Shown: positions 20,341 through 29,187 of the stretch, in pieces
How the letters are laid out: the number at the start of each line of letters is the position of its first letter
Position numbering within the stretch: position 1 is the first letter of the stretch
Assembly (NCBI GenBank): GCA_965178125.1
Contig: OZ237772.1
Span: forward strand, 248,001-312,000
DNA length: 64,000 nt
Direction: 5' to 3'
Source of the DNA: Bilabrum cf. latius
Lineage: Eukaryota > Bigyra: Bicosoecida > Bigyra > Bicosoecida
Translations under genes and position numbers: made by a program
Notes under the pieces: generated by a model
Database searches by the model: none
What the model was told of the DNA's origin: nothing
What the model saw: only the letters and a program-made list of their open reading frames with translations

Positions 20341-22227
20341 ATGTCTGATATGGATAATGTACCTGTAGCAGCACAAAGCAAAGTCGTAGATGACGTCTCA
20401 GAACTACCAGTAACTCAAATAGCTGACGAAAAACTCAACTTTGTGGGTGATAGTCAAGCTATTACTCTAGGAACTACCCTTGGATACTCTTCCAAGTTCC
20501 AAAACCACTATGAACCAGATGGTGGTAACTCTAGCGCAACTAATGCATTTAGAAGTAATTACACTTTTGTCGTGCCATCAAATCAAGGAATGACTGACAG
20601 TAATCCCCGTCTAAGAGTTTCATTTGACGTATACATCTATGATAGTTAGAACAATGGAGCAGTAGCTCAAACTGATATCGTCAATAAGGTAGCCCCTTCT
20701 ACATTTATGGTAAATTCAATGATCACAAGTTCCACAGTTAAAATGGGAGACTTATCTCGTAGTTCATCACCTTATCAATTAGTCAATTTAATAGCTAGAA
20801 GTCTTGACCGTGCCACTCTAGCACAAATAAGTCCTGTCTTTTAGGCTGATAACACTTGGGAATTTAATACTGCCGCAAATGGTCTTGCTAAGTCTGTCCT
20901 TCAATGGGGTGTAAATGATGATAGTATTATGGAAGCTCGCGGTCCTGGTAAGAATTACCGCGCAACACTTGAAAAAGTGGATGCTAATACTCCAATACCT
21001 AATAATAATGTAACACCAACTCAAGACTATGTCAAATTACATATTGAAATCTCTGAAGCACTTCTTGCACGTCCTTTCCAATATATGATGGGTGGTAATG
21101 CTAGACCTTTTGTTGATCATCCACAATTAAATGTTAATTTACAAATGAGAAATAACTTAATTGATAAGATGTTTAATACTTCAAGTGATTGGAATGGAGA
21201 CTATGCTTTTGCTTTATCCGATTGCTAGATCCATTTTGATGTCTTTACTTATAATACTCATCTTAACTTCTTGAAGAAAGTACCTAAACAAATATTCTAC
21301 AACTCTGTTGACTTTGAACTACATGAAGAGCCTAAACTTGATAATCCTATCACTACTAAAGGTGTCCATACTTTTAATAATTATCAACTTTAGACTTGCC
21401 CTTCTTGGTTTGCTGTGTGCTTAGTTGATTCTCAATATGGAGAAGCTAGTGGTACACCTCATAGAACACTTGCCATTAACAATATTAAAGTACAACTTAG
21501 GTCTTAGGGTTCTATTTTAGGAGAACTTACACAAGACGATATCTTTAGACTTAGTGAAAGAAATGGATCAAATAGTGAGTATGCTTCTTTTACTAACTTA
21601 GATGTAACTGTAGGAGGTGCTTCTAAAGTATACGGATCTAATGGCTGGCTCTTATTTAGACTTAGTGATTTAAATACTCCTGAAACTATTCAAAGCAACA
21701 GTGCTGACCCTATTAGTATTCGTGTTCAAGTAGCCTATGACGAACCCCCAACCGCTGCTATGTCTCAAGGATATAAAGCTCAATTATTCTGTGCCTATGA
21801 CAAGATTATCGTGAATACTAGAGGTGCCGCTATTGAATGGCGTGAAGATAGTGCTTCTGTTGACCCTGAGAAAGTGGCTAAACCTTCTAATTATACATTT
21901 TCTAATATGAACTACTCTAAGAACGTATTAGGTGGAAGACGTCGTAAAGTGATGCAATTCTTTAAGAGAGCCTTTAACAAAGCTAAAGACTTAGGACGTA
22001 AAGTGGTAGACTTTGGAAAGAAAGCTAAAGCTAAATTTGATAAAGTGAAACCAGCTCTTCGTAAAGCAAGGCAAGCAGTAAGTGAATACTTACCCGATGA
22101 AGTGAATGACTTAGCTGAACGTGTTGGAGCAGGTCTTTTAACTAGTGGTGGAAGTCTTTTGACCAGTGGAGGTAAGAAATTAACTAAGGCTCAACTTATG
22201 AAACTTAGAAAGTAGCTCAATATGTGA
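20341..22227 (+). CDS. Major capsid protein, double jelly-roll
   Basis: 628 aa (mavirus MCP is about 606), TGA at 22225, after an AT-rich leader with TCTTTAGTCTTAATAT. Beta-rich with typical virophage segments FRSNYTFVVPSNQGMTDSNP, RPFQYMMGGNARPF, QLNVNLQMRN and AQLFCAYDKIIVNTRGA. At least six UAGs are read as Gln. It builds the trimeric capsomers. Unusual: the last about 100 residues (from GGRRRKVMQFFKRAF) form a strongly basic, helical tail resembling a fused core or membrane-active peptide, perhaps released by the protease encoded upstream. Confidence 0.9.
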
Positions 22228-22297
22228 GTCGTAAATTATTAATTAATATTTAAAAGTTATAAATATTGACTAAATTTAAAAACTCAATACGGGTACG

Positions 22298-22355
22298 CGC
22301 CCAGAATTGCGAAAATATATCTTGAATAGCTATAATATTACCGCAATTTGGGGCG
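22298..22355 (-). repeat. 58-bp palindrome, reverse form
   Basis: Lies after the major capsid gene and before the promoter box of 22415. Confidence 0.85.
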
Positions 22356-22384
22356 GTCATACCTTAAGACTAGTTTAAATATTA

Positions 22385-22417
22385 CGCCAAAAAATATCCA
22401 CTATATATATAGTTATG
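22385..22417 (+). promoter_or_regulatory. Shared promoter-like box
   Basis: CGCCAAAAAATATCCACTAT followed by the ATATATAGT palindrome arm and then the ATG of the gene at 22415. Confidence 0.55.
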
Positions 22418-22837
22418 GCAGCAGTATCACCGTGTGAAGACTTACTTTATATGGAGTATTCATTCTTATTCTTACCACATAGAGAAGACCCAACACTTAA
22501 ATCTCAAAAGGTTTACTTAGATGATGAACTTGAAGGAGATCCTGAAGACATTGTAATAGATAAAGATTAGATATAGGTAAATAATAGAGGTCATATAAAG
22601 ACATATGTAAGTGAAGGAGGCTTTACAAAGTTAAAGGTAGGATAGATAATTGAAGAGATGGAGCAAGAGGTGCGTAATTAGAATGGTATTCATTATGATT
22701 GTATTTTTTATCATAAAGTTGAACACGACACCAGCACAGATATTTATAAAGTAGTATGGGGGTGGTATCCAGCAGACTTTCCAACAAATGGATGCGACCC
22801 TGCTATCTTGTATAAGAAACCCCCTAATATGGATTAA
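22415..22837 (+). CDS. Small hypothetical protein
   Basis: 140 aa to TAA 22835, with four UAGs. Starts MAAVSPCEDLLYMEYSFLFL, continues with a charged middle, then HYDCIFYHKVEHDTSTDIYK and VVWGWYPADFPTNGCDP. It has no counterpart I recognise. Confidence 0.65.
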
Positions 22838-23213
22838 TTATTAAAAAAATTCTTTGAGCTAGTAATTATACCGATGGTTTGACTACTTGGCGAAGTCATT
22901 CGTAAGTCATTGTTGTAGCGGAGCCAGAACGTGAACTGATGCACCTGAAACCCTATTAAGTCTTACGACTAAGTCTGCTACAACCACTTACGACTACTTC
23001 TACAGTATCCAAACTCCCTTCAAAGACTTGCAAGACGTGTGCTTTGTCATAAGTATGACTTACAGAACGACTCACGGCGATGTCAGTGGTGGGAATCGAA
23101 CCCACGACCTTGACTTTGTGAAACAATCACGATATCACTAGACCAAGACCACAACGCACCAAGAGGTAAAAAATATTATATTCAAATAAATTTAAAAATT
23201 CAATACACCTACG
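22838..23213. other. Non-coding stretch with structured, tRNA-like sequence
   Basis: No gene. On the minus strand about 23160-23085 a T-arm (GTGGG TTCGATT CCCAC) and an A-box-like TGGTCTAGTGATA are present, but the acceptor arms do not pair, so this looks like a tRNA relic or tRNA-like element. At about 22911-22983 an 8-bp stem GTTGTAGC/GCTACAAC closes a roughly 73-nt segment. Function unknown. Confidence 0.4.
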
Positions 23214-23271
23214 CGCCCAGAATTGCGGAAATATATCTTAAATAGCTATAATATTACCGCAATTTCGGGCG
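23214..23271 (-). repeat. 58-bp palindrome, reverse form
   Basis: Part of a roughly 130-bp leader that is repeated nearly identically at 23786-23927, ahead of two different genes both starting ATGTCAGAT. Confidence 0.85.
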
Positions 23272-23300
23272 GTCATATCTTAAGACTAGTTTATTACTTT

Positions 23301-23333
23301 CGCCAAAAAATATCCACTATATATATAGTAATG
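23301..23333 (+). promoter_or_regulatory. Shared promoter-like box
   Basis: CGCCAAAAAATATCCACTAT, ATATATAGTA, ATG; identical to the box at 23891. Confidence 0.55.
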
Positions 23334-23783
23334 TCAGATTATTTAGACTTCCATTTAATTAAACAAGTTGATGATATATGTTTCACTGGTGTTGAATTCT
23401 ATTAGGGATATCGAATAACTCAAGGTGAACAGCTTAAACAACTTAATTACTTATTCGTAGATAACAAAAAGGATATTGATAAGTTTGTATCTATTTCATT
23501 TGTAAAAGAAGCAGATAAGGATGAGTTTGAGCTATTACTGGTTAATGAAAATGGAAAATTAGAAGACGACACAGATATATTTAAAACAGAGAGAGACCTT
23601 ATTAAGTACTTGAAAGAAATAGATTTAAACAAAAAAGACTATTCAAATGATGATGTTATGTTGTCAACATTTCCAATTATAATGATGAGCATACGAGATC
23701 TAGTAATCAATAGCAATATTGGTTCAATTGAGAGTATCAAAAAAGGTGATACAGATCAATTTGACCACTTGAAAGATAACTAA
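23331..23783 (+). CDS. Hypothetical protein
   Basis: 150 aa to TAA 23781, one UAG (23403). Starts MSDYLDFHLIKQVDDICFTG; acidic and helical, with DEFELLLVNENGKLEDDTD in the middle and a hydrophobic FPIIMMSIRDLVI stretch. It shares its leader and first three codons with the gene at 23921, but the rest differs. Confidence 0.65.
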
Positions 23784-23803
23784 ATAAATTCAATACACGT
23801 ACG

Positions 23804-23861
23804 CGCCCAGAATTGCGGAAATATATCTTAAATAGCTATAATATTACCGCAATTTCGGGCG
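23804..23861 (-). repeat. 58-bp palindrome, reverse form
   Basis: Second copy of the duplicated leader, between 23783 and the gene at 23921. Confidence 0.85.
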
Positions 23862-23890
23862 GTCATATCTTAAGACTAGTTTATTACTTT

Positions 23891-23923
23891 CGCCAAAAAA
23901 TATCCACTATATATATAGTAATG
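23891..23923 (+). promoter_or_regulatory. Shared promoter-like box
   Basis: Copy of the box at 23301 immediately before the ATG at 23921. Confidence 0.55.
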
Positions 23924-24271
23924 TCAGATAAAGAAGATATCAAAATTGAACTATCTCAAAATTTTATAGATGAATGTCTTGTTAAAGGTGTAGGTGTCGA
24001 TGATGTAGTCAGTAGTATAGGTAAAAGTATTGAGAATCACTTTGATAAATATGTATGGATGAAACCAAAAGACAAAGGTGATGGTTATCGTTAGAATGTC
24101 TTTAGTTTTAAATTCGACAATATTATCAAGAAACTCGAAAGTACATTGGAACAGTTAGAATATGAAGAGCAAGTGAAACACGTCTAGGAGCTGATGTATC
24201 GTGTTGAAAGAAGTGAATGTGAAAGGAAGAAGAGAGAAGAAAAAATTAAAAAGACAAAAAGAGACCACTAA
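23921..24271 (+). CDS. Hypothetical coiled-coil protein
   Basis: 116 aa to TAA 24269, with two UAGs. N-terminal globular part (KIELSQNFIDECLVKGVGVD) and a C-terminal charged helix ending ERKKREEKIKKTKRDH. Function unknown; convergent with the primase-helicase gene. Confidence 0.65.
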
Positions 24272-24333
24272 GTCATTTTATATAAGGTATGTATTATTAA
24301 GTCTTATTAAGTTTTTTATTAATAAGTCATAAT

Positions 24334-27132
24334 TTAATTTTGTTGTTCTAGTGGATCATTATCCTCATCAACAAATAAAGCGGGGTCTAAGTCAACCTCT
24401 ATCTCTTCATCGGGTAATTGAACCTCTTCATCATCAACAAATATATCTACTTCACGAGTCTTTTTCTTGTTAGACCAGATATATTCCATCTCATCAATAA
24501 TATCCTAATTAAATTCTACATCATAGTTAATTTTCTTTTTCTTACAAGTCATAAATATGTCTTTCCCAAACATTGATTTATATACTTTAAGTATTTCGTA
24601 ATAAAGACCTTTATCAGTGGATAAGTCAACTTTACTTCTTCTTTGGCAGTCATACACTGTCCTATATTCATCTGTTAAGTCTTGATCTAATACTTTCTTT
24701 TTGATATTATAATCAAGATTAGTTCTTTTAAGACCTAAAGTATCAATCATCTTATTAAGTAAGACTAATTTTCTAGAACTAGACTTAGCATTGATAATAT
24801 CAAACTCGCCTTTATTAATTGCTTTCACAAGTAAGTGCTTATCATCTTGTCTAAAGAATTTATTGAAATTAAATAAATTAGATAACTTACCTTTATTAAT
24901 AAAGTACTCTTTGTATTTGTCAATATCACCTTCATCTAAGTCTAAATATTTATTAATCTTCTTGACATTAAGACAATTAATATCAAAATTTTCAAGTTGT
25001 TTTTCTTTAATGGTATCTTTGATTTCTTTATCCTTACATCTGGTGATCTTAACAGATAAATCATAAGACACGTCATAACCGGTATCAATTAACTACTTGA
25101 TCATATGTAATTTAGGGTTTGTCTTATAACAATCTACCTTGTAAAGATAATTACGATATAGTTTTTTGAATATGATTTTAACTTTGCTCATTTCTTCTTC
25201 TACTTTGTCTTCTACTTCTACCTCGTTGAAGTCGGGATATGTATCACTGACAAATTTAACTAATTCTTCGTAGTCTTTTAAAGAGGTAGCCATAAAAGAT
25301 TTAACTTGTGAAAGACTTTCATATGTGCTAGATCGTCCTTTCTAGTAATCAAAAAATATAGTGATATGTGATGGGTTTCTACATCTGTTAAGCTATTGAA
25401 CCATTTGGGGAGGTGTGATAGTATGACCTTTGAAATAACCAAAGACTGGTCTAGTCATAGTGCTATCTATCCCGTAAATGACTTTAGGTGAGAAGATAAT
25501 GATATCAAACAAATCCATATCATAGTCTTTGTCTTCGCTTTCTGCTGTAAGTATTAAGATTTTATTTAATTTCTTATCTTTCTCGTTTTCTATTATTTTA
25601 AGACTAATTAACTCATTGATTATATCAGCTTTTGTCTTACTATCACTAGCAAGCATAAATTTCTTGTGTTTCATTAACTCATCTCTAAAAGTCTGTTCGT
25701 CATTAACAAATACAGTTTTGGTGCCCTTGAACCTGTTTCTGTCATTCCTAATATATTGATAATCTAATTTTAATAATTCTAAGAAATATAGAGCATCTTG
25801 AGATAAGTCAGCATCTGCTACTATGAACTACTTACAAGTGGTAAGAGCACGAATAAGAGTAATGAAACTCATTGGTCGCCTACCATATAAAGTCGTAGAA
25901 CTTAAACAGTGTTCTAAGATACTATTAAACTCATCTAAAAAGACAATATAATCCTTAAAGTTATAATTGCTAAGACTAACAATACTTTCAGGAGTAATAA
26001 CAATACTATCACCCTATTTGTATTTATGGTCTTGATAGAATTTAGTTGATTTTGGAAGACTACGCATCTATTGCTTACCTAATAAAATACGACTAACAAC
26101 TGATAAAAAGCTGTCATCTACTCTATTAAATAAATCATTAGCAGCAGTTGTCTTTCCAGAACCAGCCCCCGACTTAACGGCATAGTTGATACCTTTCTTA
26201 AAGAATTTAATATAACGACCTTTGTCGTCAGCAGTCAAATATCTACGGTCAATCTTCTAATTGACTTTCTTGACTACTTTATTCTTGAATATCTTGTATC
26301 GATAATATAGGCTAAGTCGTTTCTTTTCACTATCTAACTAATTAAAGAACCATTCAACACATTGAAAAGTGGAATTTTGTAATAATCGAGTAAAAATTAT
26401 CTTGTTCTTAGTCGACTAATAGCTTTCTACGTCTTGTTTGCTCCATTCATCAAATATATCATATACCTTATTACCATCTACTGGATTTAAGTATTTAGCG
26501 ATATAACTTGTAGCTCTACAAACTAGATGCCAGTTATATGAATTAGAATAATACTCTTTACCTAATTGATATAAGTATTGTTTGTATTCTTCGGGTTTAA
26601 TCATATAACGGTAGTCTTCAGCTGTAAGTTGTGGTGAATAGATATTTTGTAGTATGAACATCTTGACGTCAGTTGGTATTCTTTTCACGGATGTCTTTTG
26701 TATTAGTTCGTATTTCTTACCGTTGATAGAGCTAGGAGGACACATGATAAAGCTATCATTTGTGATCACATCTATATGTTCTTTTCTATTTACTGACCTC
26801 TTACTAAACTCTTCTTCATACTTAAAATACAAATGATATCCATTGGGAGACTTGACAGTGTAAGTATTCATCTCTTGAATAAACTTATCAACACTACCAT
26901 ATTCCGCAATAAACTTACCATTTTGAAATTCAGTTTTATTTTTCTCTTTTTCACAATCTAAGTCAAGGACAAAGAAACCTGCACGTCTTCCAGTAAGTAA
27001 TCCAACATTAAGATTTGACTTTCTGGTGATAAGTTTAGTAGATTCCAAATTCTACCAAGACTTAATAAGTGGTTGTTTAGAGTTGTGAGCTATTGAGAAA
27101 TAAACAGGGTTAGATATGTGTTCGGTCGTCAT
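24334..27132 (-). CDS. Primase-helicase (primpol N-terminus, UL9-like SF2 helicase)
   Basis: 932 aa from ATG 27132 to TAA 24334; four long same-frame pieces are joined by UAGs. The N-terminal 210 residues look like an AEP/primpol domain: NVGLLTGRRAGFFVLDLDC with the DLD metal site, SPNGYHLYFKY, and HIDVITNDSFIMCPPSS. The helicase follows: Walker A KSGAGSGKTTAANDLF near residue 325, DEFNSILEHCLSSTT as the DExx box near 400, FIVADADLSQ, and a C-terminal motif PPQMVQQLNRCRNPSH whose second Gln is UAG. The helicase pattern resembles origin-binding UL9-type proteins. It is probably the only replicative enzyme of the element; chain synthesis beyond priming would rely on a host or helper-virus polymerase. 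Confidence 0.75.
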
Positions 27133-27162
27133 TCTAGTATATACTATACTAAAGATAATTTT

Positions 27163-27375
27163 TTAAGTCATTTTCTAGACGCACTATTTTGGCTTAAAGG
27201 ATTGAGATGGATTTTCGCGCACAACTAGAGTATTTTTAAATTTTTCAATTTCTGCTGGGGATTTCCCGATTAGTAAATAACTTATAGTCTCTTGAAACTC
27301 TATTGGTAAGTCTTGTAATTGATGTATTGGTTTATTGATAACTTGATTATTTGATTTGGTATCTATTAAATCCAT
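27163..27375 (-). CDS. Small hypothetical protein
   Basis: 70 aa from ATG 27375, reading two UAGs, to TAA 27163. Contains QDLPIEFQETISYLLIGKSP. It ends 31 bp before the start of the primase-helicase, so both may share a transcript. Confidence 0.55.
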
Positions 27376-27407
27376 TATTAATAATACTATAATAATAGAA
27401 TATATTT

Positions 27408-27617
27408 TTAAGTCTTATTTAATCCTTCTGTATCTGGTTCATCCTTAACCTGTTTTCTCTTCTAATAGTACCCCTTCCATTTCTCTTGATTCTTTTGGTA
27501 ATATTTCTATTTAGCTTTTTTAATAGCTTCTTTCTTTTTGGTCTCCTATTCCTTGAGTCTTTGATAATCTTCCATAATGTCTTGAACCTATTTTAATACA
27601 TCTTTAATATCTGGCAT
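27408..27617 (-). CDS. Small Lys/Gln-rich helical protein
   Basis: 69 aa, ATG 27617 to TAA 27408, with five UAGs as Gln and therefore invisible with the standard code. Sequence such as QKYYQKNQEKWKGYYQKRKQ is typical of short basic coiled-coil proteins of giant viruses, perhaps DNA-binding. Confidence 0.55.
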
Positions 27618-27677
27618 TACTATAGTAATATACTAGATAAATCTTTAAGTTTTTAAAACTAGAAAATGACTTAAAAT

Positions 27678-29182
27678 AAGTGGTATGAGTTAGTGAATAT
27701 GTAAAATTGAATACGGGTGAGCGCCCAGAATTGCAAACATAATTTTCTTGATACTTATATATTTCCGCAATTTGGGGCGGTCATATCTGGAGATACAATT
27801 TGGGGCGGTCATATTTATTATTAGTTATTTTAAAATATCTCGTCAAGTGGTTAAGTCTTTTTGTGATATCCCGTTAAGTGGTCAATAAAATGAACGGTAA
27901 GTCAAAAAAATTAATCAAAATAAAGAAGTAGTTGATTATTAATTATTGAAGACACCTACGCGCCCAGAATTGCGACAATATCTCTTAATATCCTAATATA
28001 TTTCCGCAATTTCGGGCCGTCATTTCTGGACATTTAATATAGCACATACTAGAAATATCTTTATTACAAAATTACACCTCTATAAGATAACTATGTCAAA
28101 ATTAACAAAATATAAAACTCAATACACCTACGCGCCCAGAATTGCGACAATATATCTTAATATCCTAATATATTACCGCAATTTCGGGCGCTAGTATTAT
28201 ACTATACCATATTTTATTATCCTATATTTTCCATTTAATCTAGTGATTAATCATTTCAAAGTAATACACTTGACATAAACCAGTTCATTGAGTCATTTTA
28301 AAGTCATCGTCAAAACATTTATCATTTTTAAGTTATCCCGCTTTGTATTCCTTTATATCATATACTCAAACAAAGGACTTTAACATATTTAAAGAATTAT
28401 GAAAAATAAAAATCAATACACCTACGCGCCCAGAATTGCAGAAATATATCTTGAATAGCTATAATATTACCGCAATTTCGGGCGATAGATAAAAGAATGT
28501 ATTTTTAAGGGGATACCCTTATATTTGAAGTTTTGAAGAGATGACATATAAAAGACTTTATAAAGTGATTAATATCTCCTTCTAGTTATATTTAAATATT
28601 CAATTATTTAAGTATAGATTGACAAGTAATAAAAAAAGAGATAAATTAAGTTGATATATTAGTTTAGTTTTATTTATTAATTTAAATTTTTCATTGGAAG
28701 TATTAAAAAGACTTTAATACTTCTGTCAATCTCTTTAAGTATTTATTTAGTTATTTTCTAAAGTGGTAAATGTCAATTGATACTTAAAACCAAATCATAA
28801 TATAAAACTCAATACACCTACGCGCCCAGAATTGCGAACATATATTCTTAAATGACTATATATTTCCGCAATTTCGGGCGGGCATATCCTAAGACTTAGG
28901 CTAGGGATTCACTCAACAGATTAAGTAAAGTAAAGGTCTAACAGATAGACATTAACGGCGCGAAGGTATTAAATTAGGTAGATATATGAATAAATAGCTA
29001 TTAAATTATTATGTTCAAGTGAAGGACATTATGAAGGACTACGGCTTAAGATGTTGTGAAGTGGTTAATATTGACCTCTTATGTTATCCGCCAAAATGTG
29101 TGTAGTTTTTATATAAGTAAACTCTATTTCTACTATATAGTAGAAATAGAGTTATCATAACTCCACATTTTGGCGGATAACA
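27678..29182 (-). repeat. Right terminal inverted repeat
   Basis: Inverse of 4372-5904 minus one 28-bp unit. No gene. It holds five 57-58-bp palindromes (27722-27779, 27961-28017, 28133-28190, 28427-28484, 28823-28880), all in the reverse form. Confidence 0.9.
29082..29182 (+). repeat. Terminal T-shaped palindrome, right
   Basis: Same 101 bp as 4372-4472 and in the same left-to-right orientation, although the adjoining TIR is inverted. Ends GGCGGATAACA, directly followed by the duplicated CAGCG. Confidence 0.9.
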
Positions 29183-29187
29183 CAGCG
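29183..29187. other. Target site duplication, right copy (CAGCG)
   Basis: Repeats 4367-4371 and marks the right border of the insertion. Confidence 0.85.

Larger units (their letters stand above)
4372..29182. mobile_element. Endogenous mavirus-like / polinton-like element, 24.8 kb
   Basis: AT-rich block in GC-rich host DNA, bounded by TIRs of 1,533 and 1,505 bp and a 5-bp duplication. It encodes the virophage morphogenesis set in the order of mavirus (packaging ATPase, cysteine protease, penton, major capsid protein), a retroviral-type integrase with chromodomain and a primase-helicase, plus about 16 orphan genes. No family B polymerase is seen. All genes use UAG as Gln like the host, so it is adapted to this host or a relative with the same code. 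Most genes are intact, but two are interrupted by GC-rich insertions, so this copy may be defective. Confidence 0.93.

Noticed and set aside
23085-23160. Functional tRNA, possibly a UAG or UGA decoder
   Set aside because: The T-arm is good but the acceptor arms do not pair and the anticodon stem has a mismatch whichever anticodon is chosen; no CUA anticodon fits.
23223-24094. ORFs starting MRKYILNSYNITAISGG at 23223 and 23813
   Set aside because: Their first residues are only the translated 58-bp palindrome and promoter leader; the real starts are the ATGs at 23331 and 23921.
4674-28880. CRISPR array formed by the regularly sized repeats
   Set aside because: Spacing is irregular, units are palindromic and lie between genes, and no cas gene is present in this eukaryotic and viral context.
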